A stretch of DNA of 64,000 bases, taken from Mycolicibacterium sp. CBMA 226 (GTDB taxonomy: Bacteria > Actinomycetota > Actinomycetes > Mycobacteriales > Mycobacteriaceae). A model generated the notes under the pieces. It had not been told where the DNA came from and ran no database searches. It saw only the letters and a list, made by a program, of their open reading frames with translations. The first letter of the stretch is position 1; every line of letters begins with the position of its first letter. The DNA lies in NCBI RefSeq assembly GCF_009729075.1, contig NZ_VTGY01000035.1, positions 62,001 through 126,000 of the forward strand, given 5' to 3'. Position numbers and translations under genes: made by a program. Positions 1 to 7,116 of this stretch are shown in pieces.

Positions 1-803
1 CGTCGAAGGGATTGCCGCCGCTGGGCAGTGGCCTGGCGCCCGGAGTCGGGCTGCGGGGCCGGGTGCGGGACGCGACGCTGCGCTTCTTCACGGCTCGTTC
101 GGTACGTCAGGGGGACCGGCAACGGGCTGCGGCGCGGGTCGAAATCGGGCTGCCCGCAACCGATCCCGGGCCCGCGCGCCGGTTGATCGCGACCCTGCCC
201 GGGCTGGAGGTGCCGCGGCCCGACTGGCCGGCCGAAGCCGTCGTCGTGGGACCGCTGCATTTCGAGCCGACGACGACGGTGCTGGACATCCCGCCCGGAG
301 CGGGGCCGGTGGTGGTGGTCGCCCCCTCGACGGCGACGACCGGGATGCAGGGCCTGGACGAGCTGGCCCTGGAGGCGTTGATACCCGGGCAGACGCTGCC
401 CGACGGCGCCCGCGTCGTCGTCTCGCGGCTGCGCGGCGCCGACGGACCGGTGCCGCCGTGGGCGGTGGTCGGGCTCGGCCGCCAGGACGAACTGCTGAAG
501 CAGGCCGACGTGATGATCTGCGGCAGCGGCCACGGCATCGTGTCCAAGACGCTGCTGGCCGGGGTGCCGCTGGTGGTGGTGCCGGGCGGCGGCGACCAGT
601 GGGAGATCGCCAATCGGATTGTGCGGCAAGGCAGTGGCGAGCTGATCCGGCCGTTGACCGCCGCATCGTTGACGGCGACCGTCGGCCGTGTGCTGTCCAC
701 GCCGTCGTACCGGGAGGCGGCCCGGCGTGCCGGCGCCAGTCGAGCGGGCGTCGCCGACCCGGTGGCCGTGTGCCGAGCGGCACTCGGCGCCGGTGCTGAG
801 TAG
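1..803 (+). CDS. UDP-glycosyltransferase-like protein, 3' part
   Basis: The reading frame is open from the window edge, so the start lies outside. The visible part of about 265 residues ends in a glycosyltransferase-B-type C-terminal half. It has a nucleotide-sugar-binding region with the string CGSGHGIVSKTLLAGVPLVVVPGG followed by DQWEIANRI, which resembles the donor-binding motif of macrolide/UDP-glucuronosyl-type transferases. It sits directly upstream of the DUF3046 gene, as does the 'alanine-rich transferase' next to recA in M. tuberculosis. The acceptor cannot be told from sequence. The family call is an inference from the C-terminal motif. Confidence 0.7.
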   Translation, partial: SKGLPPLGSGLAPGVGLRGRVRDATLRFFTARSVRQGDRQRAAARVEIGLPATDPGPARRLIATLPGLEVPRPDWPAEAVVVGPLHFEPTTTVLDIPPGAGPVVVVAPSTATTGMQGLDELALEALIPGQTLPDGARVVVSRLRGADGPVPPWAVVGLGRQDELLKQADVMICGSGHGIVSKTLLAGVPLVVVPGGGDQWEIANRIVRQGSGELIRPLTAASLTATVGRVLSTPSYREAARRAGASRAGVADPVAVCRAALGAGAE

Positions 804-806
804 GTT
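801..806 (+). promoter_or_regulatory. -10 element of a leaderless promoter (TAGGTT)
   Basis: TAGGTT fits the mycobacterial TANNNT -10 consensus and ends exactly six bases before the GTG start at 813. Transcription would therefore begin at or next to the start codon. No Shine-Dalgarno sequence is visible. Confidence 0.5.
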
Positions 807-812
807 GGTGCG

Positions 813-1007
813 GTGCGACTGACCGAATTCACCCTGCTTATCGAAGACCAGTTCGGTACGGCGCGCGGTGCGGCGTTGGTGGCGGACCACGTGCTGGCCG
901 CGCTCGGTGGGCGCACGCCGGCGCAGGCGATCGAAGCCGGCGTCGAACCTCGCGATGTGTGGCGTGCCCTGTGCGCGGACTTCGACGTCCCGCGCGATCA
1001 GTGGTGA
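813..1007 (+). CDS. DUF3046 family small protein
   Basis: This is a 64-residue acidic protein (MRLTEFTLLIEDQFG...) of the DUF3046 family, whose function is unknown. Genes of this family lie close to recA/recX throughout mycobacteria, and the same neighbourhood is seen here. The GTG start at 813 is preceded by a TANNNT box six bases away and no ribosome-binding site, so the mRNA is probably leaderless. The protein has no signal peptide, membrane segment or cysteine pair. Its length is normal for the family. Confidence 0.85.
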   Translation: MRLTEFTLLIEDQFGTARGAALVADHVLAALGGRTPAQAIEAGVEPRDVWRALCADFDVPRDQW

Positions 1008-1146
1008 GCGCGTTCTGGTCTCCCGCGACTACTCACCCCGCACTGTTTGTCGGGCGGTGACATGGTGTTGGCCATCCTCGACTCATAGCGTTCTTCGTGC
1101 TGCTGGGCGGAGCTCTGACCGAATTCGATACCGAGGAGGATGGCCG

Positions 1147-1941
1147 ATGAGTGCCACTGTTGCCGTAGTCACCGGAGCTGGACGCGGAATCGGCCTGGCC
1201 ATCGCGAAAGCCCTCGCCGCACAAGGGCATCGTGTGCTGATCACCGACGTCGACGGGGACGCCGCGCAGCGGGCGGCCGAGAACGTCGGCCGCGGCGCCT
1301 GGGGCGTCGCCCAGGATGTGCGTGACGTCGCGGGCCACGAAGCCGTCGCCGCGCTGGCCGCGCAGGAGGGCCGAATTGCGGCGTGGGTCAACAACGCCGG
1401 GGTGCTGCATGCCGGGAACTCGTGGGAGCAGCCTGCCGAGCATGTCGTCCAGACCCTCGACGTCAACGTCCGCGGCATGATGGCGGGCTGTATGGCGGCC
1501 GTCAACGCCATGGGTGCGCGCGGCGGCGTCATCCTCAACATCGCCTCGATATCGGCGCTGACGCCGGTGCCGGGGCTGGCGGTGTACGCCGCCAGCAAGG
1601 CCGCCGTGCTGTCGTACACCACGTCGCTGCAGGGCGAGCTGCAGACCGCCGGCCTGCCGATCCGCGCCCGCGCGCTGTGTCCCGATGTGGTGAACACCGA
1701 GATGGTCACGGCCACGACTCACGATCCCGGTGCGGCCCTGCTGTTTTCGGGCCCCAAGCCGCTGAATGCCGACGACGTGGCGCGGGCCGCGATCGAGCTG
1801 ATGGATTCGCGCCAGCTCTTCCGCGTCGTGCCGCGCTGGCGGGGAGTGATCGCGCGGAGCACCGATGTGGCGCCGGCCGCCGGCCTGCGCGCGTTGTCCC
1901 TGATGAGGACGTTGGGTCTGCGGCGTCAGCGTTCGCTGTGA
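1147..1941 (+). CDS. SDR family NAD(P)-dependent oxidoreductase
   Basis: This is a 264-residue classical short-chain dehydrogenase/reductase. The cofactor motif TGAGRGIG is at residues 9-16, NNAG is near residue 84, and the catalytic pair is Tyr147/Lys151 in YAASK. The N-terminus has the Rossmann fold pattern, and an acidic residue after strand 2 (DVDGD) favours NAD(H) over NADP(H). The ATG at 1147 is chosen because a GAGGAGGA ribosome-binding site lies at 1133-1140. A longer upstream frame exists but has no conserved sequence. The substrate is unknown. The C-terminal 40 residues are basic, as in several mycobacterial SDRs. Confidence 0.85.
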   Translation: MSATVAVVTGAGRGIGLAIAKALAAQGHRVLITDVDGDAAQRAAENVGRGAWGVAQDVRDVAGHEAVAALAAQEGRIAAWVNNAGVLHAGNSWEQPAEHVVQTLDVNVRGMMAGCMAAVNAMGARGGVILNIASISALTPVPGLAVYAASKAAVLSYTTSLQGELQTAGLPIRARALCPDVVNTEMVTATTHDPGAALLFSGPKPLNADDVARAAIELMDSRQLFRVVPRWRGVIARSTDVAPAAGLRALSLMRTLGLRRQRSL

Positions 1942-2051
1942 CCTCCTGGGGCAGCCCCGGCCGTGAAGGCGCATCGGCGATGTGATTTGCGGCTCGCGGA
2001 CCCGTGTCTGCGTTCGGCGTATGGCGGTCCGCTCGGCGTGTCTGCTTGAAA

Positions 2052-2067
2052 TCGAACATCTGTTCGT
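2052..2067 (+). promoter_or_regulatory. SOS box (LexA operator) of recA
   Basis: TCGAACATCTGTTCGT matches the mycobacterial/Gram-positive LexA operator TCGAAC-N4-GTTCGA at 11 of 12 defined positions. It lies about 130 bases upstream of the recA start, where the M. tuberculosis recA SOS box also sits. Confidence 0.85.
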
Positions 2068-2117
2068 CCTACTGTGGTGCCAGTTCGAACGGCTGGAAAC
2101 GCGACCGACGCGATTTT

Positions 2118-2140
2118 TTGTCGGACCCCGCCGCTAGCGT
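2118..2140 (+). promoter_or_regulatory. PafBC-type (RecA-independent) DNA-damage promoter of recA
   Basis: TTGTCGGAC is followed by eight bases and TAGCGT (2135-2140). This fits the RecA-NDp consensus tTGTCRgtg-N8-TAnnnT, which is recognised by the PafBC activator in mycobacteria. It is the proximal of two damage-responsive elements in front of recA. The mRNA would start near 2147, giving a leader of about 50 bases. Confidence 0.8.
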
Positions 2141-2197
2141 CACGGCCAACCGATCGGAAACCCGATCAACGGACACCCACGAGGACGGAGATCACCC

Positions 2198-3250
2198 ATG
2201 GCAGCACAGGCCCCGGATCGCGAGAAGGCACTCGAACTCGCGCTCGCACAGATCGACAAGAGCTTCGGCAAGGGCTCGGTGATGCGGCTGGGAGAAGAGA
2301 CCCGCCAACCGATTTCGGTCATCCCGACCGGGTCCATCGCCCTCGATGTCGCCCTCGGTATCGGCGGCCTGCCGCGCGGCCGCGTCATCGAAATCTACGG
2401 CCCGGAATCCTCGGGTAAGACCACCGTGGCCCTGCATGCCGTGGCCAACGCCCAGGCGGCCGGCGGCATCGCAGCGTTCATCGACGCCGAGCATGCGCTG
2501 GACCCCGAGTACGCCAAGAAGCTCGGTGTGGACACCGACGCGCTGCTGGTGTCCCAGCCCGACACCGGTGAGCAGGCGCTGGAAATCGCCGACATGCTGG
2601 TGCGTTCCGGCGCCATCGACATCCTGGTCATCGACTCGGTCGCCGCCCTGGTGCCGCGCGCCGAGATCGAGGGCGAGATGGGCGACAGTCACGTCGGTCT
2701 GCAGGCTCGCCTGATGAGCCAGGCGCTGCGCAAGATGACCGGTGCGCTGAACAACTCCGGCACCACCGCCATCTTCATCAACCAGTTGCGCGAGAAGATC
2801 GGCGTCATGTTCGGTTCGCCCGAAACCACCACGGGTGGTAAGGCTTTGAAGTTCTACGCCTCGGTGCGTATGGACGTGCGCCGCATCGAGACGCTCAAGG
2901 ACGGCACCGACGCGGTCGGTAACCGCACTCGTGTCAAGATCGTCAAGAACAAGGTGGCGCCGCCGTTCAAGCAGGCCGAGTTCGACATCCTCTACGGCCG
3001 CGGCATCTCGCGCGAGGGCTCGCTCATCGACATGGGTGTCGAGCACGGTTTCATCCGCAAGTCGGGTTCGTGGTTCACCTACGACGGCGAGCAGCTGGGG
3101 CAGGGCAAGGAGAACGCCCGTAACTACCTGCTGCAGAACGTGGACGCTGCCAACGAGATCGAGAAGAAGATCAAAGAAAAGCTCGGTATCGGGGCAGTGC
3201 TGACCGATGGTGCGGCTGATGACGTCCTTCCCGCCCCGGTCGACTTCTGA
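2198..3250 (+). CDS. recA: recombinase RecA
   Basis: RecA is a 350-residue strand-exchange ATPase that forms filaments on single-stranded DNA and triggers LexA self-cleavage. Walker A GPESSGKT is at residues 68-75, Walker B (LVIDS) near 143-147, and loop L2 runs around 195-212. The reading frame is uninterrupted: residues around 250-256 (KNKVAPP), where the M. tuberculosis intein inserts, are continuous. The extein residue after the lysine is Val, not Cys. The start ATG at 2198 is preceded by ACGAGGACGGAG. The gene has an SOS box (2052) and a PafBC-type promoter (2118). recX overlaps its 3' end. Confidence 0.98.
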   Translation: MAAQAPDREKALELALAQIDKSFGKGSVMRLGEETRQPISVIPTGSIALDVALGIGGLPRGRVIEIYGPESSGKTTVALHAVANAQAAGGIAAFIDAEHALDPEYAKKLGVDTDALLVSQPDTGEQALEIADMLVRSGAIDILVIDSVAALVPRAEIEGEMGDSHVGLQARLMSQALRKMTGALNNSGTTAIFINQLREKIGVMFGSPETTTGGKALKFYASVRMDVRRIETLKDGTDAVGNRTRVKIVKNKVAPPFKQAEFDILYGRGISREGSLIDMGVEHGFIRKSGSWFTYDGEQLGQGKENARNYLLQNVDAANEIEKKIKEKLGIGAVLTDGAADDVLPAPVDF

Positions 3251-3752
3251 GACCGAGCCGGCGCAGCCGCAACGGCGTGAGGAGCAGGCGCGGGACGTGT
3301 GCCTGCGTCTGCTCACCACCCGGGCACGCAGTCGGGCCGAACTCGAGGCCCAGCTGACCAAGCGCGGCTTCCCCGAGGACGTCAGCGCCAGGGTGCTGGA
3401 CCGACTTACCGAGGTGGGCCTGGTCGACGACGCGGCATTCGCCGAGCAGTGGGTACGTGAACGTCGTACCAACGCCGGAAAAGGCAAGCGAGCGTTGGCC
3501 TCTGAGTTACGCACTAAAGGCATCGACGCCGACGTCATCGCCGAGACGCTCGACAGCGTCGACGCGGGCGAGTGGCGGGTACGCGCCGAGGAACTCGTCG
3601 CCGCCAAGCTGCGCCGGGAAAACCTCGACGACGAAATGAAGGTGACCCGGCGACTGGTCGCGATGCTGGCGCGTCGTGGCTACAGCCAGGGCATGGCCTT
3701 CGATGTGGTCAGCACCCAGCTCACGCAGGAGCGCCAGCGCCGCGCGGTCTAA
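3219..3752 (+). CDS. recX: recombination regulator RecX
   Basis: RecX binds RecA filaments and limits their growth and ATPase activity. This protein of about 177 residues shows the three-helix tandem-repeat pattern of the family, including KRGFPEDVSARVLDRLTEVGLVDDAAFAEQWV. The chosen ATG (3219) overlaps the last 32 bases of recA and aligns with the usual mycobacterial N-terminus. Another in-frame ATG is at 3207. The overlap implies translational coupling and co-induction with recA. The stop overlaps that of the convergent gene by four bases. Confidence 0.93.
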   Translation: MTSFPPRSTSETEPAQPQRREEQARDVCLRLLTTRARSRAELEAQLTKRGFPEDVSARVLDRLTEVGLVDDAAFAEQWVRERRTNAGKGKRALASELRTKGIDADVIAETLDSVDAGEWRVRAEELVAAKLRRENLDDEMKVTRRLVAMLARRGYSQGMAFDVVSTQLTQERQRRAV

Positions 3753-4633
3753 TGGTGGTGGGGCCCCTTGTCCGGCGATTGCGGGGACTTGCCTTGCGGA
3801 GTGTTGCTGTCGGACTGATGCGTCTGGAATGAATGCGTCTGGACGCCAAGGCCTTTCGGCGGGCCGGTGACGGTGTTGATCACGGCGGTCAGCGGGTGTT
3901 GTCCAGTGGGCTTGCCGACATTGGTCGTCGTCGGGGTGAAGGCATTGACGGTCGACCGGTTTTGTCCCAACACGGTTTTCGGTGGGATGACGGGAATGCT
4001 GGTGGCGGCGGCACCGGTCTTGAGTGGCGCCATCGGCACTGGAGTGCCCAGCAGGCCATGGGTGAACTGCTGTGCTCCAGTGACCATCGCCAGGGCGAAG
4101 TCGACTATGCCCTGCACCAAATTGAGGCCGAAGGCGGTGGTGGCGACGACGAACTGTTGGCCGGGCCCGGCGTTGAATGGCGGGAACGCCGACAAGGTGG
4201 TGGCGCGGAACTGAAGCTGGAAAACCGCGATGTCTTGGGCGAACCCGATGAGATCACGGCCGGCTTCGAATTCGATGTCGGCGAACGCGCTCACAGCCCG
4301 AGCCACAGCGGTTTGCGGCGGTAAGCCGGCGCTGAGGTCGGCTACGAATGCTCCCGGCACCTGTGTCTGGCGTTGGAACAGTGCGGCACCGGTGGTGACC
4401 CAATCGGCGAACAGCCCAACGTTGAACATCACCTGCTGATTGAGCAGATCGAGCGGTAGCGGCAGTGGCTGCGCCGTCAGTGAGATGCCCGGTTCCGTCA
4501 GAACGGGCACGGCCTGGGCGGTGGTTCTGCCTGGTGCCGGCGCCGCGGCGACGACCGCACACGCGGTGCACAACACTGCAATGGATTGGGCCGGAACTGG
4601 AACTGTCCGCAACGCACGAACCTCGACGTTCAT
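3749..4633 (-). CDS. exported hypothetical protein with His-rich C-terminus
   Basis: I do not recognise a family for this 294-residue protein. The N-terminus has a weak signal-peptide pattern (hydrophobic core, then Ala-rich stretch ending near residue 40 in AQA). The middle carries long hydrophobic stretches with many Phe/Val/Ala (residues about 65-230). The last 60 residues are Pro/Thr/Ser/Gln-rich and end in three histidines. The composition recalls mycobacterial secreted or envelope proteins with PE/PPE-like hydrophobic middles. It converges on recX with a four-base overlap and lies downstream of an SDR gene, separated by a hairpin. Confidence 0.6.
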   Translation of the reverse strand: MNVEVRALRTVPVPAQSIAVLCTACAVVAAAPAPGRTTAQAVPVLTEPGISLTAQPLPLPLDLLNQQVMFNVGLFADWVTTGAALFQRQTQVPGAFVADLSAGLPPQTAVARAVSAFADIEFEAGRDLIGFAQDIAVFQLQFRATTLSAFPPFNAGPGQQFVVATTAFGLNLVQGIVDFALAMVTGAQQFTHGLLGTPVPMAPLKTGAAATSIPVIPPKTVLGQNRSTVNAFTPTTTNVGKPTGQHPLTAVINTVTGPPKGLGVQTHSFQTHQSDSNTPQGKSPQSPDKGPHHH

Positions 4634-4680
4634 GACGCCTCCCGGAATCGAGTGAACCTATTCCAGGCACACGATGCGCG

Positions 4681-4720
4681 TGCCCGCGGGGTTCACCTCA
4701 GTGGTGTACCCCCGCGGGCA
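4681..4720 (-). terminator. hairpin after the SDR gene
   Basis: TGCCCGCGGGG (4681-4691) pairs perfectly with CCCCGCGGGCA (4710-4720) around an 18-base loop. It lies 20 bases past the stop of the minus-strand SDR and before the next minus-strand gene. There is no U-tract, which is common for mycobacterial terminators. Confidence 0.45.
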
Positions 4721-4740
4721 GGGTCTATTCACTCACGGCG

Positions 4741-5496
4741 TCAGATCACGAAACCGCCGTCGATGTTCCAGGTGACGCCCGTGACGAACCACGATTCGGG
4801 ATGGGCCAGGTAGGCGACCGCGCTGGCGATATCGCGCGGCTGTCCGTACTGGCCGACCGCGATGAGCGGGCGAAGCTCGTCGGCGAAGTCGCCGGTGTCG
4901 GGGTTCATGTCGGTGGCGACCGGCCCCGGCTGGATGGTGTTGACGGTGATGCCGCGCGGGCCCAGCTCGCGCACCAGGCCGCGCGTCAAACCGGCGACGG
5001 CGGCCTTGGTGAGGGCGTACACGGAGAAGCCGACGGTCGGCACCCGGTCGGCGTTGACACTGCCGATGGTGATGATGCGGCCACCGGCGCCCAGGTGCGG
5101 CACGGCGCGCTGAATCGCGGCGAACACCGCCTTCACGTTGATGTCCAGCATCCGGTCGAAGTCCTCCAACGGGAACGACTCGATCGGTGCGCCCTGCGCG
5201 ACGCCGGCGTTGTTCACCAGGATGTCCAGGCCGCCGAGCCGCGCGGCCGCTTCGTCGACCGCGGCGGCGACGGCCAGCGCGTCGGCGCTGTCGGCCTTGA
5301 TGGCGGCCACCTTTGCACCGGTTGCTTCGAGTTCGTCGACCAGGTCCTGCGCGGCATCGGGCGACGACTGGTAGGTGAACGCGACCGCTGCGCCATCGGC
5401 GGCCAGTCGGCGGACGGTCGCCGCGCCGATGCCGCGGGAGCCGCCGGTGACCAGGGCGCGCCGGCCGGCAAGTGGTGCTTCAGAGGTGGTGCTCAT
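4741..5496 (-). CDS. SDR family oxidoreductase (3-oxoacyl-reductase-like)
   Basis: This is a 251-residue classical SDR. It has the cofactor motif TGGSRGIG (residues 17-24), NNAG (95-98), catalytic Ser146, Tyr160 and Lys164, and the C-terminal GVTWNIDGGFVI typical of the FabG-like subfamily. An NADP(H) preference is suggested by the basic residue after the first Gly motif. It is transcribed divergently from a TetR-type regulator, with a perfect palindrome in the shared gap. The reductase is therefore probably the regulator's target. The substrate is unknown. The next gene on its strand is behind a hairpin. Confidence 0.85.
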   Translation of the reverse strand: MSTTSEAPLAGRRALVTGGSRGIGAATVRRLAADGAAVAFTYQSSPDAAQDLVDELEATGAKVAAIKADSADALAVAAAVDEAAARLGGLDILVNNAGVAQGAPIESFPLEDFDRMLDINVKAVFAAIQRAVPHLGAGGRIITIGSVNADRVPTVGFSVYALTKAAVAGLTRGLVRELGPRGITVNTIQPGPVATDMNPDTGDFADELRPLIAVGQYGQPRDIASAVAYLAHPESWFVTGVTWNIDGGFVI

Positions 5497-5527
5497 GAGT
5501 CCTCCAAGTCGTGGGATGATTCTTTCG

Positions 5528-5539
5528 AACCGATCGGTT
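5528..5539. promoter_or_regulatory. palindromic operator candidate (AACCGATCGGTT)
   Basis: A perfect 12-base palindrome lies 32 bases before the SDR start and 78 before the TetR start, in their divergent gap. Its position and size fit a TetR-family dimer half or full operator. The assignment is inferred from context. Confidence 0.5.
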
Positions 5540-5616
5540 ACTAAGTACGCTCAGCACAAGCCGCGAGAGCGGGGCTTCATTCCGAATTGTGGCCCAGATC
5601 ACACCAGGAGGTTTGG

Positions 5617-6237
5617 ATGGCGATCGGTAGGCCCCGCGAATTCGACCCCGAGCGGGTTCTCGACGCCGCGATGCGGCTGTTCTGGGCACGCGGCTACGAC
5701 GGGGTGTCCATCAGCGATCTCACCGAGGCGACCGGCATCAACCGCCGCAGCCTGTATGCCGAATACGGTTCCAAGGCAGACCTTTTCCGTGCCGCCGTGC
5801 GGCGCTACCAGGCAGGTCCCGGCGGCTACGCGGAACGTGCACTCGCCCTGCCCACCGCGTGGGAGAGTGCCTACGCCACGGTGCACGGCGCTGTCGACGC
5901 GTCGTCCGGGGCGGCAGGCCCGCGCGGCTGTCTGTTGGTGCAGAGCGCGCTGGTTGCCGGCGACGAGGCCACAGCGCTGCACGCCGAGCTGGCAGGGCTT
6001 CGGGAGAACGGAATTGCCGAGCTGGCCGAACGATTCAGGGTCGCGCAGCTGGTCGGTGAGCTACCCGGAGCTGACCCGAACCTGCTGGCCCGCTGGATCA
6101 CGGCGGTGTGCCAAGGCCTGGCGGTCCAGGCCAACGGCGGAGCGGACCGCGACGAACTGCACGCGGTCGCCGATCAGGCGCTGCGCGCCTGGCCGGAACC
6201 ACGTCACGCCGCTGGGGCGCCCGGCGTGTCCTCCTGA
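5617..6237 (+). CDS. TetR/AcrR family transcriptional regulator
   Basis: This 206-residue one-component repressor has its helix-turn-helix at about residues 25-50 (ISDLTEATGINRRSLYAEYGSK), followed by FRAAVRRY. The ligand-binding C-terminal part is alpha-helical and resembles the TetR C-terminal domain of YcdC/AefR-like regulators, with GPRGCLLVQSAL. The ATG at 5617 follows AGGAGG (5606-5611). It is divergent from the SDR at 4741-5496 and probably controls both genes through the palindrome at 5528. Its 3' end overlaps the convergent permease gene by 34 bases. Confidence 0.88.
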   Translation: MAIGRPREFDPERVLDAAMRLFWARGYDGVSISDLTEATGINRRSLYAEYGSKADLFRAAVRRYQAGPGGYAERALALPTAWESAYATVHGAVDASSGAAGPRGCLLVQSALVAGDEATALHAELAGLRENGIAELAERFRVAQLVGELPGADPNLLARWITAVCQGLAVQANGGADRDELHAVADQALRAWPEPRHAAGAPGVSS

Positions 6238-7085
6238 ACTCCGGTGTTCACCGGCAGCGGCTTGGGGGCACGCTGCGACTGCCGCAGCCGGGCCTCGAGC
6301 CGGGTCGCCAGTGCCGACAGCGCGAAGTTGAGGCTGATCATCAGCGCCGCGATCACCAGGAGCGCCGGGATGTAGTTGCTGTACGCCGAACCGATGTTCG
6401 TGCCCTGGCGCACCATCTCGACGAAGGTGATCTGGTAGCCGATCGCGGTGTCCTTGAGCACCACCACCATCTGAGACACCAGCACCGGCAACATCGACGT
6501 CACGGCCTGGGGGAGCAGGATCAGCCGCAGCGTCTGGCCGGGCCGCAGGCCCAGTGCCACGGCCGCCTCACGTTGTCCGCGGGGTAGCGCGTACACCCCG
6601 GCCCGCACGATCTCCGCGATCACCGCGCCGTTGTACAGCGTCAGCCCGGTGATCACGCCCGCGAGTGCCAGCTGCCGCGACGGGAAGACGTCATACAGCG
6701 CATACAGGAAATACGCGAACAGCATCATGATCAGGACCGGGACCGCGCGGAAGAACTCGACGATCACCGAGCATGCCCACTGGACCGCACGGGCATCCGA
6801 CAACCGGCCCATGCCCAACGCCAGACCCAGCACCAGCGCCAGCACGATCGAGACCGCGGCCGCCGTCAAGGTGCCGGCAACGCCTGGCAGCACGTACGTC
6901 GTCCACAGGTTCGCCGTCAGGAACGGATGCCACTTCGCTTCGGTCAGTTGGCCTTTGGACTCGAACTGCCACAGCACCCACCCGGCTATCGCGATGATCG
7001 CCGCGACGATGACGCCGGCGAACAACAGGTTGCGCCGCTGCGCCCGCGGTCCCGGGGCGTCGTAGAGGACGGAAGCTTCGCTCAT
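6204..7085 (-). CDS. gluD: glutamate-type ABC transporter permease
   Basis: This is a 293-residue inner-membrane permease of the polar amino-acid uptake family. A hydrophobic N-terminal segment is followed by the five-helix core starting near residue 75. The EAA loop, which contacts the ATPase, is GQREAAVALGLRPGQTLRLI. The order and similarity match GluD of the actinobacterial glutamate importer GluABCD. The ATG at 7085 follows AGAGGA. An extra in-frame start eight codons upstream lacks a ribosome-binding site. It is last in the operon after the binding-protein/permease fusion and overlaps the convergent TetR gene. Confidence 0.87.
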   Translation of the reverse strand: MSEASVLYDAPGPRAQRRNLLFAGVIVAAIIAIAGWVLWQFESKGQLTEAKWHPFLTANLWTTYVLPGVAGTLTAAAVSIVLALVLGLALGMGRLSDARAVQWACSVIVEFFRAVPVLIMMLFAYFLYALYDVFPSRQLALAGVITGLTLYNGAVIAEIVRAGVYALPRGQREAAVALGLRPGQTLRLILLPQAVTSMLPVLVSQMVVVLKDTAIGYQITFVEMVRQGTNIGSAYSNYIPALLVIAALMISLNFALSALATRLEARLRQSQRAPKPLPVNTGVQEDTPGAPAA

Positions 7086-7116
7086 CAGTGTCCTCTGTTC
7101 TTCGCGCAAGCGCTCA

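Noticed and set aside
2930..2970. Possible RecA intein insertion
   Set aside because: The RecA frame is continuous with 350 residues and no splicing motifs. The residue after the usual insertion lysine is Val rather than Cys.
4256..6059. Small frames opposite the hypothetical protein, SDR and TetR genes
   Set aside because: Arg/Ala/Gly-rich translations without domains, all fully overlapped by better-supported genes. These are typical high-GC shadow frames.
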